A stretch of 58,052 bases of DNA from Treponema sp. (GCA_017962415.1 JAGCVK010000035.1:1-58052); one strand, 5' to 3'; positions 9,270-18,182 are shown, counted from the stretch's first letter. Notes: generated from the sequence alone by a model not told the origin. Program-made: numbers and translations.

Positions 9270-10007
9270 ATGAGCGAGAATATTTCTCCGACATCAAAAA
9301 AAAGAGCAGCAATTATTATTATGAAGCGCGAGCTAAAATCATATTTTACTGCTCCAGTTGCTTATATTGTAACCGGACTTTTTCTTTTGATTACCGGATT
9401 CGTTTTTTATTCAACTTTTTTCCTTTATGATAGAGCTGAGTTGCGCCGCTTTTTTGCGCTTTTGCCAATAATGCTTTCGTTTGTGATTCCAGCGTTGACA
9501 ATGAGAATTTTTGCAGAAGAACGCCGCGTTGGCTCAATTGAAACTTTAATGACACTTCCTGTTACTGAAGTTGATGTTGTTGCGGGCAAATATTTGGCTT
9601 CGTTTTTGAGCACTTTGATTATGCTTGCTCCAACTTTATTGTATATAATTCCTGTAGAAATTTTTGGTTCTCCAGATTATGGCCCGATTGTTGGCGGTTT
9701 TATTGGATCGATTTTCTTAAGCGCAGCTTTTACTGCAATTGGCGTTTTTGCAACTTCGATTACAAAAAATCAGATTGTGGCATTTTTTACTGGCGCAATT
9801 ATCTGTATTGTTCTTGCAGGAATGGATCGCTTTTTAGTTCTTTTGCCTGGCCCGGTTGCAAATTTTCTTAATTTGATTTCTGCGGGCGAACATTTTACTT
9901 CTATTTCGCGTGGAATTTTGGATACTCGCGATTTGTTGTATTTTATTTCGCTTACAGCGCTTTTCTTAACGGCAACTGTAAAAGTTCAGAAAAATGCGAA
10001 ACTCTAA
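9270..10007 (+). CDS. ABC-2 type permease, GldF-like
   Basis: Integral inner-membrane permease, 245 residues, starting one base after the ATPase stop, with GGAGG at the end of that gene as its ribosome site. It has about six hydrophobic segments and the family pattern: IIMKRELKSYFTAPVAYI at the N terminus, then the amphipathic MRIFAEERRVGSIETLMTLPV region near 80-100 that couples to the ATPase. Pairs with the ATPase before it and the membrane-anchored GldG-like protein after it. The transported substrate cannot be told from sequence. Confidence 0.88.
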   Translation: MSENISPTSKKRAAIIIMKRELKSYFTAPVAYIVTGLFLLITGFVFYSTFFLYDRAELRRFFALLPIMLSFVIPALTMRIFAEERRVGSIETLMTLPVTEVDVVAGKYLASFLSTLIMLAPTLLYIIPVEIFGSPDYGPIVGGFIGSIFLSAAFTAIGVFATSITKNQIVAFFTGAIICIVLAGMDRFLVLLPGPVANFLNLISAGEHFTSISRGILDTRDLLYFISLTALFLTATVKVQKNAKL

Positions 10008-10020
10008 TTGAGGTTTAAAA

Positions 10021-12081
10021 ATGAAAAAATTATTATCATGGCTTAAAAGCCCAAAATCAGATTTTCTATTATTTGTAATTTTTCTTGTGCTTTTAAATCT
10101 TGTTGGGCACAAGGCTTTTGTTCGTTTAGATCTTACTGCGCCTCAATCTTATTCTCTTTCAAAGGCAAGTAAAACTCTTGTAAAAAATCTGGATTCGCCG
10201 CTTTCGGTGCGTGTTTTCTTTAGTGACAATATTCCGCCGGTTGCTGCAAATGTTTCTCAATATGTAAAAGATATTCTTACTGAATATAAAGGTGCTGCAA
10301 ACAAGAATTTTTCAGTTTCGTTTATGGATATGTCAAAAGCTGAAAATGAAGATTTGGCGCACGAGCTTGGAATTTATCAGACTCAGATTCAGGAAGTAAA
10401 AAATTATGAAGTTGGTTTAAAGCAGGTTTATATGGGACTTGCAATCACTTATGGCGAAAGTGTTGAAGTTATGAATCCAATTCAGAATACAGACGGTTTT
10501 GAATATAATCTTACAACAAAAATGTCAAAAATGATTGCTATGAACGATACGCTTTCAGGCCTTAAAAAAGATGAAAAAATCAATTTGACTTTGTATTTGA
10601 GCCAGGATCTTACAAAACTTGGAATCAGCGGCGCAGATCAGGCGGAGCAGATTATTCGGTCTGCTTTTGATTCTGTGAACAAACAAAATCTCGACCGGCT
10701 TGTTTTTAAGGCGGTAAATCCTGCTGCTGATGATGCGCAAGCGCTTTCTGAAAAATATGGCATTCAGACAATCGCTTATAAAAATGGCGAAGGTGTTTCT
10801 ACAAAAGCGGTGCTTGGTCTTGTTCTTGAGCATGGCGAAGATTTTTATGCTTTGCCACTTGAAGTTCAGCGTTCATTCTTTGGTTATGCGATTTCTGGGC
10901 TTGATGATGTTGCTTCTTTGATTAACGAAGGGCTTAAAACGCTTTTTTCAAATACAACTGCAATTGGTTATATTACTGGTCACGACGAAGTTGATCATAA
11001 TTCAGAAGCTCAGGCTGCAAATCTTGAAAAATTGATGTCTGGAATGTATGAACTAACTGATATTGATTTGAATTCGGCTGATATTCCGGCTGCAATGAGT
11101 TCTATAATCATAAATGGTCCAAAAGTTGATTTTACAGAAGAAGAACTTTACAAAATTGACCAGTTTTTGCTTCGTGGCGGAAACGTAATGCTTTTTTTGG
11201 ACGGTGTTGTTGATGACGGACGAAATCAGGCTTATGGAATTGGAAATTACGTTGCCAATGAATCAAACCTGGAGCGCTTGCTCGAAAAATATGGTGTGAA
11301 TCGCGGCAAAAATATGGTAATGGACAAAAATTCTCTTAAGAACATAAATCCTCAATACGGCGAATTGAATTATTATTGGGTTCCAGCGCTGCATAAAAAG
11401 CAGCTTGCTAAAAAGCACCCGATTACGAACAATCTTGGTTATGTTTACTTTTTGGAAAGTGGCTCGCTTGACCCAGCCGCTGCAAAGGAAAACAAAAATC
11501 TTACGGTTACGGAAATTGCAAAATCTTCGGAAGAAGGCTGGGCGCTTGAAACTGGAATTACTTTGCACCCGCTTTATCTTCAGCCGCCAACAGATTCTTC
11601 TGCGTTTGGTCAATATGATCTTGCCGTTTTGCTTGAAGGAAAATTTGATAGTGCTTTTGATGTTTCTCCGCTTGCTAAAAACAGCGCCGAATCATCAGCA
11701 GAAAATCAGTTTGTAACATCAAATCATATAAAATCAAGTGTACTTCCTGGAAAACTTTTTGTTTCAGGTTCTTCTGCAATTACAACTAGCCAGGTTATTG
11801 ACGAAGAAGGAAGCAGCCCGGTTTCAATGTTTGTAATGAATGTTATTGATTATATGAACGGAAACGAAGAATTATGCACAATGCGTACAAAGACTCTTGC
11901 AGCAAATAATTTGACTGTAAAATCAGGTTTAGCAGCTGGACTTTGGAAGCTCTTTAATCAATATGGACTTGTTTTGCTTGTAGCAATTGCCTGGATAATT
12001 GTATGGCGAATGCGTGTTGTGCGCCGCCGTGCAATCAACAAAAAATACAATCCTGATGATACAAGAACAATTAATAAATAG
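10021..12081 (+). CDS. GldG-like ABC auxiliary protein
   Basis: A 686-residue membrane-anchored protein with one N-terminal transmembrane helix (about 16-32), a long periplasmic part and one C-terminal helix (about 642-662) followed by a basic tail. The start of the soluble part, with LTAPQSYSLSKASKTLVKNL near 38-57, is the typical opening of GldG/ABC-uncharacterised-2 proteins, which probably sense or shape a substrate beside the GldF permease. The segment near 340-400 (TGHDEVDHNSEAQAANLEKL, then RGGNVMLFLDGVV) matches the glutamine-amidotransferase-like fold of the family without its catalytic cysteine. It lies 13 bases after the permease gene. Confidence 0.82.
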   Translation: MKKLLSWLKSPKSDFLLFVIFLVLLNLVGHKAFVRLDLTAPQSYSLSKASKTLVKNLDSPLSVRVFFSDNIPPVAANVSQYVKDILTEYKGAANKNFSVSFMDMSKAENEDLAHELGIYQTQIQEVKNYEVGLKQVYMGLAITYGESVEVMNPIQNTDGFEYNLTTKMSKMIAMNDTLSGLKKDEKINLTLYLSQDLTKLGISGADQAEQIIRSAFDSVNKQNLDRLVFKAVNPAADDAQALSEKYGIQTIAYKNGEGVSTKAVLGLVLEHGEDFYALPLEVQRSFFGYAISGLDDVASLINEGLKTLFSNTTAIGYITGHDEVDHNSEAQAANLEKLMSGMYELTDIDLNSADIPAAMSSIIINGPKVDFTEEELYKIDQFLLRGGNVMLFLDGVVDDGRNQAYGIGNYVANESNLERLLEKYGVNRGKNMVMDKNSLKNINPQYGELNYYWVPALHKKQLAKKHPITNNLGYVYFLESGSLDPAAAKENKNLTVTEIAKSSEEGWALETGITLHPLYLQPPTDSSAFGQYDLAVLLEGKFDSAFDVSPLAKNSAESSAENQFVTSNHIKSSVLPGKLFVSGSSAITTSQVIDEEGSSPVSMFVMNVIDYMNGNEELCTMRTKTLAANNLTVKSGLAAGLWKLFNQYGLVLLVAIAWIIVWRMRVVRRRAINKKYNPDDTRTINK

Positions 12082-12098
12082 GTTAAACTTGTGATTAT

Positions 12099-13034
12099 AT
12101 GAAAACGAGAAAATTAGTTTTAATAGCGGCTGATATAATTTTGCTGGCAATTTTTATTGTTCAGCTTGTGATTTCTTCGCGCGACACAACAAAATATTTT
12201 TCTTTGAAAGAAAAACCTGACGCTTTGGAAATTATTACTCCGCAGGAAAAAGTCATTCTTTACAAAGAAGATGAAAACTGGTTTGTTGGTGAACAAAAAT
12301 ATCCTGCAAACCTTGCAACTGTTGATTCTTTTATTGATGCAGTTTCTAATATTCGTGCTTTGGATAAAGTTGGTTCGTATAATTCTGGCAATAATGCCGA
12401 GCGTTATGAATTTGTTGACGGAAAAAAGATTATGGTTGTTGCTAAACTTGGCGGAAAAGTTTTGCGAACTGTAGAAATTGGAAAAACTGCGGTTTCTTCT
12501 TCGCAATGTTATGCAACAATTGACGCTTCAAAAGATATTTATCTTGTTTCCGGCGGACTAAAAGATACTTTTGATACAAGTGTTTCGGCTGCGCGCTCAA
12601 CTATTGTTGTTGATTTAAAGGCCGAAGAAATTTCAGCGGTTACTGTAACAGATTATAACTCAAATAATTCTTGGGAAGTTTCTCGAACAGGAAGCGGCGA
12701 AGAAATTTCTTGGAATGCAAGCAGAACAAATGGCGCTTTTGATGTAGAAAAGCTTGATGCTGGAAAAGCAACTAAGTGGCTTGAATCTTTTGCAAATCTT
12801 TTTGCTCGCGATTGGTATGCTGATGATGAAGTTCTTGAAGGAAAATTAATAGTTTCTGCAAAAATCACAACTGCAAATAAAACTGTAAATGTTGAACTTT
12901 TTGAACTTCCAAAAGCAAATAAAGATGATGTAACTCAGTATTATGGCAAATGCAGCGAAACACCTTATTTGTTTAAGATTGGTGACAGTTCTGTAAAACA
13001 GTATCTTAAAACTTTGGAAGAACTTTCAAAATGA
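12099..13034 (+). CDS. DUF4340 membrane-anchored protein
   Basis: A 311-residue protein with one N-terminal transmembrane helix (about 5-24) and a beta-rich periplasmic part of two similar halves, as in DUF4340. Members of this family usually follow GldG-like genes, as here (17 bases downstream), and probably belong to the same complex. WYADDEVLEG near residue 245 and the repeated element EV-R-G near 190 are the sort of positions conserved in the family. The stop overlaps the pth start by four bases (ATGA at 13031-13034), implying translational coupling. Role within the complex is unknown. Confidence 0.75.
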   Translation: MKTRKLVLIAADIILLAIFIVQLVISSRDTTKYFSLKEKPDALEIITPQEKVILYKEDENWFVGEQKYPANLATVDSFIDAVSNIRALDKVGSYNSGNNAERYEFVDGKKIMVVAKLGGKVLRTVEIGKTAVSSSQCYATIDASKDIYLVSGGLKDTFDTSVSAARSTIVVDLKAEEISAVTVTDYNSNNSWEVSRTGSGEEISWNASRTNGAFDVEKLDAGKATKWLESFANLFARDWYADDEVLEGKLIVSAKITTANKTVNVELFELPKANKDDVTQYYGKCSETPYLFKIGDSSVKQYLKTLEELSK

Positions 13035-13687
13035 TTAAACTTGTAGCATTTTTAGGAAATTACGGTAAAGAATACGAAAAAACACGGCATAATGTAAGCT
13101 GGTATTTTGAAGATTCTTTGCCATTTGCGAACAAACTCAGCTGGCAGTCAAGATTTAAAGGCGAAATTGCTTCGTTTACGCCAGCGGAACTTTCGCAATG
13201 GGCTTGCGATACAAAAATCTGTTCAAAAAAAGACGGCTCGCCTGTTCTTGTGCCAGAAGAAGCTCCGCCTCACATTTATTTTCTTAAGCCAATGACTTAT
13301 ATGAATTTGAGTGGCGACAGCATTATCGAGGTTGCGAACTTTTACAAAATTCAGCCCGCTGAAATAATGGTAGTTCACGACGAACTCGAACTTGCGCCAG
13401 GATTCGTGAGCTTAAAATGGAGTGGCGGGCTGGGCGGCCATAACGGACTTCGTTCAACAAAAGCCGTTTTAAACACTCCAGATTTTTGGCGGCTGCGCTT
13501 TGGAATTGGCCGCCCAGACAACGAAAATATCGGCGTTGCAGATTGGGTTTTGAGTCGTTTTACAGAAGAACAGCAGGAATTAATGCAAAATGTTTTTAGT
13601 CAGACAAATCTGCTGCTTGTAAAATTACTTCTTAGTAAAGAACCAAAAGATTTAATACAAAACTGGGGCAAGAAAAAACTTTGCTAA
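13031..13687 (+). CDS. pth: Peptidyl-tRNA hydrolase
   Basis: Cytosolic enzyme that releases peptides from prematurely dropped peptidyl-tRNA. The 218 residues include the catalytic histidine in TRHN (near 20), the substrate asparagine in MNLSG (near 95), the catalytic aspartate in VHDELEL (near 119) and GGLGGHNGLRS (near 137). Two departures are visible: the usual GNPG loop is GNYG, and about 30 extra residues sit between the FKGEIASF strand and YFLKPMTYMN. It overlaps the DUF4340 gene by four bases, so it is read from the ABC operon, and a strong terminator follows at 13693. Confidence 0.93.
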   Translation: MIKLVAFLGNYGKEYEKTRHNVSWYFEDSLPFANKLSWQSRFKGEIASFTPAELSQWACDTKICSKKDGSPVLVPEEAPPHIYFLKPMTYMNLSGDSIIEVANFYKIQPAEIMVVHDELELAPGFVSLKWSGGLGGHNGLRSTKAVLNTPDFWRLRFGIGRPDNENIGVADWVLSRFTEEQQELMQNVFSQTNLLLVKLLLSKEPKDLIQNWGKKKLC

Positions 13688-13692
13688 AGTTG

Positions 13693-13724
13693 AAAAAGGT
13701 GGCTTATAAAAGCCACCTTTTTTT
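13693..13724 (+). terminator. Rho-independent terminator after pth
   Basis: Perfect 13-bp stem AAAAAGGTGGCTT/AAGCCACCTTTTT (13693-13705/13710-13722), loop ATAA, seven T. It closes the operon that starts at 8343. Confidence 0.92.
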
Positions 13725-13738
13725 GTACGCTTTGCTAA

Positions 13739-13783
13739 TTGAAAATGCGTGAATTAAAAATGCCATTTTCAACGTTGTTTGAT
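13739..13783. repeat. Dispersed repeat, degenerate copy D
   Basis: Inverted repeat TTGAAAATG/CATTTTCAA (13739-13747/13764-13772). Read on the minus strand, bases 13783-13764 match the first 20 bases of copy A (1638 onward) with one difference. It lies in the convergent gap between pth and thiC. Confidence 0.55.
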
Positions 13784-13815
13784 GTTGCGCCTTTTTCAAA
13801 TCAAAAATACATCAA

Positions 13816-15135
13816 TTAAAGAATATCAATATATTCGCCAGAAAGTGCTTTATTCATACTGCGAACAGCGCAGAATTTTCCGCACATAGAGCAGGCTTCG
13901 CTATGATCATCTTCGGGCTTTCTTGAGTCGCGGATTTTTCTTGCAGTTTCAGCGTCAAGCGCGCAGGCAAATTGTGCTTCCCAATCAAGCTTTCGTCGTG
14001 CGTCAGCCATTTTATCGTCAATATCACGGGCGCCAGGAATTCCTTTTGCAATATCGGCTGCATGAGCTGCAATTTTAGAAGCAATAATTCCCTGTTTTAC
14101 ATCATCAACATTTGGCAGCGCAAGATGTTCTGCTGGCGTTACATAACAAAGAAAGGCTGCTCCGTTCATTGCGGCAACAGCGCCGCCGATTGCACTTGTG
14201 ATATGATCGTAGCCTGGAGCGATGTCGGTAACCAAAGGGCCAAGCACATAAAAAGGCGCGCCTTTGCAAATAGTTTGCTGAACCTGCATATTTGCCGCAA
14301 TCTGATTTAGCGGAACGTGGCCTGGTCCTTCCACCATAACCTGAACATTGTGTTTCCAGGCGCGGTCTGTAAGTTCGCCCAACCGAACAAGCTCTTCAAT
14401 TTGGCAAACATCAGTAGCATCTGCAAGGCAGCCCGGCCTGCACGCGTCTCCAAGCGAAACAGTTACATCGTATTGCTCACAAATATCCAGAATTTCATCG
14501 TAATATTCGTAAAATGGATTTTCGTTGCCGGTCATACTCATCCAGGCAAAAACAAGACTTCCACCGCGACTTACAATATTCATTTTTCTGCCTTGATTTT
14601 TAATTTGCTCGATTGTTTTTCTTGTGATTCCGCAATGAAGTGTTACAAAATCAACTCCGTCTTGTGCGTGTAGTCGAACAACATCAATAAAATCTTGTGC
14701 TGTAAGCGTTGCAAGGTCTCGCTGATAATGAATTACGCTGTCGTAAACCGGAACTGTTCCAATCATTGCTGGACATTCAGATGTAAGTTTTTGTCTGAAC
14801 GGCTGTGTGTTTCCGTGACTGCTTAAGTCCATAATTGCTTCGGCACCCATATTTACAGCGCTCATTACTTTTTCCATTTCGATATTGTAATCTTTACAGT
14901 CGCGCGAAACTCCAAGGTTTACATTGATTTTTGTGCGAAGCATTGAGCCAACGCCTTCCGGATTCAGCGATTTGTGATTTTTATTTGCCGGAATTGCAAC
15001 TTTTCCTTGTGCAACAAGATTCATAAGTTTTTCGAGCGGCATTTTTTCTTTTTCGGCAACAATTTTCATTTGCGGTGTTGCAATGCCTTTTCGAGCTGCG
15101 TCCATTTGTGTTGTGTAAGATTTTTCGTTTTGCAT
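13816..15135 (-). CDS. thiC: Phosphomethylpyrimidine synthase
   Basis: Radical-SAM enzyme that rearranges aminoimidazole ribotide to hydroxymethylpyrimidine phosphate, the pyrimidine branch of thiamine synthesis. The 439-residue protein has [13 protein letters not shown] near 165, [11 protein letters not shown] near 190, [12 protein letters not shown] near 270 and the C-terminal iron-sulfur motif CSMCGKFC (Cys-x2-Cys-x3-Cys, as in clostridial-type ThiC) near 416. It is the short bacterial form without the N-terminal extension of proteobacterial ThiC. It follows thiD by 24 bases and is therefore under the TPP riboswitch at 16050. Confidence 0.96.
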   Translation of the reverse strand: MQNEKSYTTQMDAARKGIATPQMKIVAEKEKMPLEKLMNLVAQGKVAIPANKNHKSLNPEGVGSMLRTKINVNLGVSRDCKDYNIEMEKVMSAVNMGAEAIMDLSSHGNTQPFRQKLTSECPAMIGTVPVYDSVIHYQRDLATLTAQDFIDVVRLHAQDGVDFVTLHCGITRKTIEQIKNQGRKMNIVSRGGSLVFAWMSMTGNENPFYEYYDEILDICEQYDVTVSLGDACRPGCLADATDVCQIEELVRLGELTDRAWKHNVQVMVEGPGHVPLNQIAANMQVQQTICKGAPFYVLGPLVTDIAPGYDHITSAIGGAVAAMNGAAFLCYVTPAEHLALPNVDDVKQGIIASKIAAHAADIAKGIPGARDIDDKMADARRKLDWEAQFACALDAETARKIRDSRKPEDDHSEACSMCGKFCAVRSMNKALSGEYIDIL

Positions 15136-15159
15136 TTTTTTGATTCCTTTATTTGATTT

Positions 15160-15996
15160 TTATTTTACGATTTTATAATTATGCATAAGCGGGCCGCTGC
15201 CTTTTCCAAGATTGAGCATGGCTTCGAGCGCGCCTGAAATGTATTCTTTTGCTTTTTCTACTGCGACTTCGAGTGTTTCACCTTTTGCAAGATTCGCCGC
15301 GATGGCACTTGAAAGGGTGCAGCCGGTTCCGTGCGTGTTCGGATTTTCGATTCTGCGGCCTTTGAACCATTTTGAAATCATTTTACCCTGCGAATCTTTC
15401 CCATAAAGAAAATCGCTTGCGTCGTTTACGTTATGCCCGCCTTTTACCAAAACTGCGCAACCAAACATTTCGTAAATTTTCTTTGCAGCGTCTTCCATAA
15501 GTTTTTCACTTGTGATTTTAAGATTTTTGGCCGCTTCACTAGAAGGAAGTCCTGAATTTTCTAAAAGGCATTCCGCTTCTGGAATGTTTGGCGTAATCAA
15601 AGTTGCAAGCGGAAGTAATTCGGTTTTTAGGGTTTGAATTGCATCTTCAGAAATCAGTTTTGAGCCGCTTGTTGCAACCATAACTGGATCCACAACAAGA
15701 TTTTTTAGCGAGTAAGTTTTTATGGTTTGAGCTATAGTTTTTATCAAACTTGAAGATGAAACCATTCCGGTTTTTACTGCGTCTGGAAAAATATCGCTTA
15801 TAACGGCGTTCAGCTGTTTTTTTAGAAAGTCTGGTGTAACTTCCATAATGCCAAAAACGCCGGTTGTATTTTGCGCAGTTAATGCTGTAATAGCGCTCAT
15901 TGCGTAAACGCCATTCATAGTCATTGTTTTGATGTCCGCTTGAATTCCGGCGCCACCACAAGAATCGCTTCCTGCGATTGTAAGTGCAGTTTTCAT
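15160..15996 (-). CDS. thiD: Hydroxymethylpyrimidine / phosphomethylpyrimidine kinase
   Basis: Ribokinase-fold enzyme that phosphorylates hydroxymethylpyrimidine and its monophosphate to the pyrophosphate used by ThiE. The start at 15996 (MKTALTIAGSD) has GGGGG just before it; an in-frame extension upstream would run into the terminator hairpin and is rejected. In the 278 residues, AGSDSCGGAGIQADIKT is the substrate signature, VVDPVMVATSG near 105 and the anion-hole NTHGTGCTLSSAIAA near 225 are present. First gene of the riboswitch-controlled thiD-thiC unit. Confidence 0.96.
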   Translation of the reverse strand: MKTALTIAGSDSCGGAGIQADIKTMTMNGVYAMSAITALTAQNTTGVFGIMEVTPDFLKKQLNAVISDIFPDAVKTGMVSSSSLIKTIAQTIKTYSLKNLVVDPVMVATSGSKLISEDAIQTLKTELLPLATLITPNIPEAECLLENSGLPSSEAAKNLKITSEKLMEDAAKKIYEMFGCAVLVKGGHNVNDASDFLYGKDSQGKMISKWFKGRRIENPNTHGTGCTLSSAIAANLAKGETLEVAVEKAKEYISGALEAMLNLGKGSGPLMHNYKIVK

Positions 15997-16007
15997 TTTA
16001 CCCCCAA

Positions 16008-16045
16008 GAAAAAAAAAGCCGTATTTACCAAAAGGCAAATACGGC
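16008..16045 (-). terminator. Riboswitch-controlled intrinsic terminator
   Basis: On the minus strand, GCCGUAUUUGCC pairs with GGUAAAUACGGC (16045-16034/16029-16018, one G-U), loop UUUU, then nine U. It lies between the TPP aptamer and the thiD start, the expected place for a transcription-terminating expression platform. Confidence 0.92.
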
Positions 16046-16049
16046 GCAA

Positions 16050-16147
16050 AGTTCGCTATGATTTCCCTACGTTGGCATTATCCAAATCAGGTTCGGTCGA
16101 AGTAATAACTTCCTCTCAGCCGGTCAATTCCAGCTCCCGTTGTTGAA
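16050..16147 (-). promoter_or_regulatory. TPP riboswitch (THI element)
   Basis: Minus-strand leader of thiD-thiC with the conserved aptamer pieces: GGGAGC at the 5' end, CUGAGA (16119-16114), ACCUGAU (16092-16086) and GGAUAAUGCCAACG through GGGAA (16083-16063). Thiamine pyrophosphate binding should favour the terminator at 16008 and shut off thiD and thiC. Confidence 0.97.
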
Positions 16148-16150
16148 ATC

Positions 16151-16178
16151 ATAATATTTATGTTTAGATTTTTGTCAA
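16151..16178 (-). promoter_or_regulatory. Promoter of thiD-thiC
   Basis: On the minus strand TTGACA (16178-16173), 16-base spacer, TATTAT (16156-16151). Transcription would start near 16144, immediately before the TPP aptamer. Confidence 0.8.
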
Positions 16179-16186
16179 TAGCCCGC

Positions 16187-16215
16187 TTGATAAAAAGTTT
16201 TCAATTAATTATTAT
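16187..16215 (+). promoter_or_regulatory. Promoter of thiE
   Basis: TTGATA (16187-16192), 17-base spacer, TATTAT (16210-16215), divergent from the thiD promoter. No riboswitch lies between it and thiE, so thiE appears not to share the TPP control. Confidence 0.65.
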
Positions 16216-16237
16216 TTCCGCGATTTAAGAGGAATTT

Positions 16238-16915
16238 ATGAAAGTTGATGTTAGTGCATATCTTGTTGTAGGAAGAGAAAATACAAATGGGCGTCCGGTG
16301 GCTCAAATAGTAAAAGCTGCTGTACAAGCAGGATTCACTTGCATTCAGATTCGCTCTAAAATTGCAAGCGCAAAAGAAATGCTGGAAGATTGCCGTGATT
16401 CTGCCAAAGTTATTGCCGATTTAGGAAAATCAGAAAAAGTAGCATTGCTTGTTGATGACCGTTTAGATGTAGTTTTGGCTGCTCGTGAACTTGGCATTAA
16501 AGTTGATGGAATTCATGTTGGCCAAGATGATATTCCCGCTTCTGTTTGTCGAAAATTTCTTGGAAAAGATTCTATTATTGGACTAACAGCACCAAAAAAA
16601 GATTATATTGATTATGTAAAAACCGTTGATACTTCTATCGTTGATTATTTTGGAATTGGACCAGTTCATGCAACTTCAACAAAGCCAGAAAGTGGCCGCG
16701 ATGAATCTGGAAATGTTGTTACAAAAACTTTTGAAAATCTTTACGAAGTCGCCAAAAATAGCCCTGTTCCCGTAGTGGTCGGCGGCGGCGTAAAACTAAG
16801 CGACCTGGATTTCTTAAAAAAAACAGGCGCAACAGGTTTCTTTGTAGTCTCTGCAATCACTCAAGCACAAAATCCGTACGACGCAGCTAAAAATATGGTA
16901 GACGCCTGGCGCTAA
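16238..16915 (+). CDS. thiE: Thiamine-phosphate synthase
   Basis: Joins hydroxymethylpyrimidine pyrophosphate and thiazole phosphate to thiamine phosphate. The 225-residue TIM-barrel protein shows IQIRSKIASAKEM near 35, LLVDDRLDV near 73, GIHVGQDDIP near 92, IIGLTAP near 110, DYFGIGPVHATSTKP near 145 and VVGGGVKLSDL near 180, all standard. Ribosome site GAGGA before the ATG. Thiazole-branch genes (thiG, thiM, thiF, thiS) are not in the window; thiazole must come from elsewhere in the genome or by salvage. Confidence 0.95.
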   Translation: MKVDVSAYLVVGRENTNGRPVAQIVKAAVQAGFTCIQIRSKIASAKEMLEDCRDSAKVIADLGKSEKVALLVDDRLDVVLAARELGIKVDGIHVGQDDIPASVCRKFLGKDSIIGLTAPKKDYIDYVKTVDTSIVDYFGIGPVHATSTKPESGRDESGNVVTKTFENLYEVAKNSPVPVVVGGGVKLSDLDFLKKTGATGFFVVSAITQAQNPYDAAKNMVDAWR

Positions 16916-16928
16916 TTTTTGTTTTTTC

Positions 16929-16957
16929 TTGTAAAAACTAAATTTCGATTTTATAAT
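16929..16957 (+). promoter_or_regulatory. Promoter close to the start codon of the ATPase-domain gene
   Basis: TTGTAA (16929-16934), 17-base spacer, TATAAT (16952-16957). The ATG at 16968 is only ten bases past the -10 box, so the leader would be about four bases. Confidence 0.5.
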
Positions 16958-16967
16958 AGGCGTTAGA

Positions 16968-17636
16968 ATGAAAGTTGATAATGTGAATTTGAATGAAAAA
17001 GACATTGAAAATATACGGATTTCTGTTAAAGAGCGTAAGCCCGTAGATTTTTTTTGCTATACATTAACTCCCGAACAGAAAGACCGATTTCTCAAAATAC
17101 TTTCAGTTTTTCTGAAAGAGTGTAATCAATTACATCTTTATAATTATCTTTCATATTGTCTCTTTGAACTTCTCGATAACGCAAGCAAAGCTAATGCAAA
17201 ACGAATCTTTTTTAAAGATCATAATCTGGATATTAATAATGAAACTGATTATGAAAATGGTATGAAAGATTTTAAGAAAACCTTAATTGATAACGGACAG
17301 TATTATCAAGACAGGCTTGAAGCGGGCGAACTTAGAGTTCATCTTTTACTTTCGGCAGACGATGTAATTACAGTTACCGTAACAAATAATACAAAAATTA
17401 CAGATTCAGAATTTAAGAGAATTCAGGAAAAAATACAAAAAACAAAGTTGTTCCAAACCTTTGCCGATGCAGTTTCTGATATTGATCAAACTGAAGGCTC
17501 TGGGCTTGGAATAATTACCGTGCTTGTTATGCTTAAAAAACTTGGCTTAGATGCAAAAAATCTTAAATTTATAACTTCTGATAACGAAACTATTGCAACA
17601 ATTGAAATTCCAAAAGACTCGCTGGAAGAAATTTAA
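16968..17636 (+). CDS. Stand-alone histidine-kinase-like ATPase domain protein
   Basis: A 222-residue soluble protein whose recognisable part is a GHKL ATP-binding fold: the N box LFELLDNASKANAKR near residue 66-80 and the G box EGSGLGIITVLVML near 175-188. There is no dimerisation/phosphoacceptor helix and no sensor domain. Between the two boxes is an insertion of about 60 residues. Such domains alone occur in anti-sigma-factor kinases (RsbW/SpoIIAB) and in spirochaete signalling proteins that lack a partner nearby. No anti-sigma antagonist or sigma factor gene is adjacent. Function unknown; ATP binding is likely. Confidence 0.7.
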   Translation: MKVDNVNLNEKDIENIRISVKERKPVDFFCYTLTPEQKDRFLKILSVFLKECNQLHLYNYLSYCLFELLDNASKANAKRIFFKDHNLDINNETDYENGMKDFKKTLIDNGQYYQDRLEAGELRVHLLLSADDVITVTVTNNTKITDSEFKRIQEKIQKTKLFQTFADAVSDIDQTEGSGLGIITVLVMLKKLGLDAKNLKFITSDNETIATIEIPKDSLEEI

Positions 17637-17640
17637 GTTT

Positions 17641-18042
17641 TTATTTTAATAAATCTGCAAGCGAAACGCTGTCTAAATAACTTTCAACAAGTTCATCAAG
17701 TTTTGTCCAAAGCGGAAGCGTTCGGCATTCGTTTTTGCGCGGGCAAGGCTCTGCATTTTTTTCAAGGCACGCAACAGGAGAAAGTGTTCCTTCTGTAAGG
17801 CGCAAAATATCACCAATTTTATAATCTTGAGGCTTGCGGTTTAATTTGTAGCCGCCGCCTTTTCCGTGCGAAGCGTCAACAAGGCCGTTTTTTGAAAGCA
17901 TTGTCATAATTGCTTCAATATATTTTTGCGAAATATTTTGTCGTTCAGCAATTTCTTTAAGGGGAGTTCTAGCCTCTGTGTCTTGCTCAGCCAAATCAAT
18001 TAATACTCTAAGTGCGTATCGTCCTTTTGTTGAAATCAGCAT
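17641..18042 (-). CDS. Rrf2-family transcriptional regulator
   Basis: A 133-residue winged-helix regulator of the Rrf2/IscR/CymR family. The N terminus MLISTKGRYALRVLIDLA, the recognition region LKEIAERQNISQKYIEAIM (25-45) and the wing SHGKGGGYKLNR are typical. Three cysteines in CLEKNAEPCPRKNEC (near 93-107) sit where IscR and NsrR bind an iron-sulfur cluster, so it may sense Fe-S or redox state, although CymR-type members sense cysteine metabolism. It converges with the preceding gene, whose stop is five bases away. AAGGAAGG precedes the start. Targets are unknown; no isc or suf genes are in the window. Confidence 0.88.
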   Translation of the reverse strand: MLISTKGRYALRVLIDLAEQDTEARTPLKEIAERQNISQKYIEAIMTMLSKNGLVDASHGKGGGYKLNRKPQDYKIGDILRLTEGTLSPVACLEKNAEPCPRKNECRTLPLWTKLDELVESYLDSVSLADLLK

Positions 18043-18113
18043 AAATCTACCTTCCTTATAGATTAATAGATTATAACAAATATTTTACATTTTGAAAATC
18101 TAAAAGTGCTGAA

Positions 18114-18147
18114 AATCAAACAATGTCGTAAACGCTATTGTTTGATT
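18114..18147. repeat. Palindromic dispersed repeat, copy B
   Basis: Inverted repeat AATCAAACAAT/ATTGTTTGATT (18114-18124/18137-18147) with the core GTCGTAAACG in the loop. Same arms as copies A and C. Confidence 0.75.
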
Positions 18148-18182
18148 AAAAATAAAAACAGCCATTCTTTTGCGAATGGCTG
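18148..18182 (-). terminator. Terminator of the SGNH-like gene
   Basis: Minus-strand hairpin CAGCCATTC/GAATGGCTG (9 bp, 6-base loop, 18182-18174/18167-18159) followed by a U-rich run. It lies 52 bases past the stop at 18234. Confidence 0.8.
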
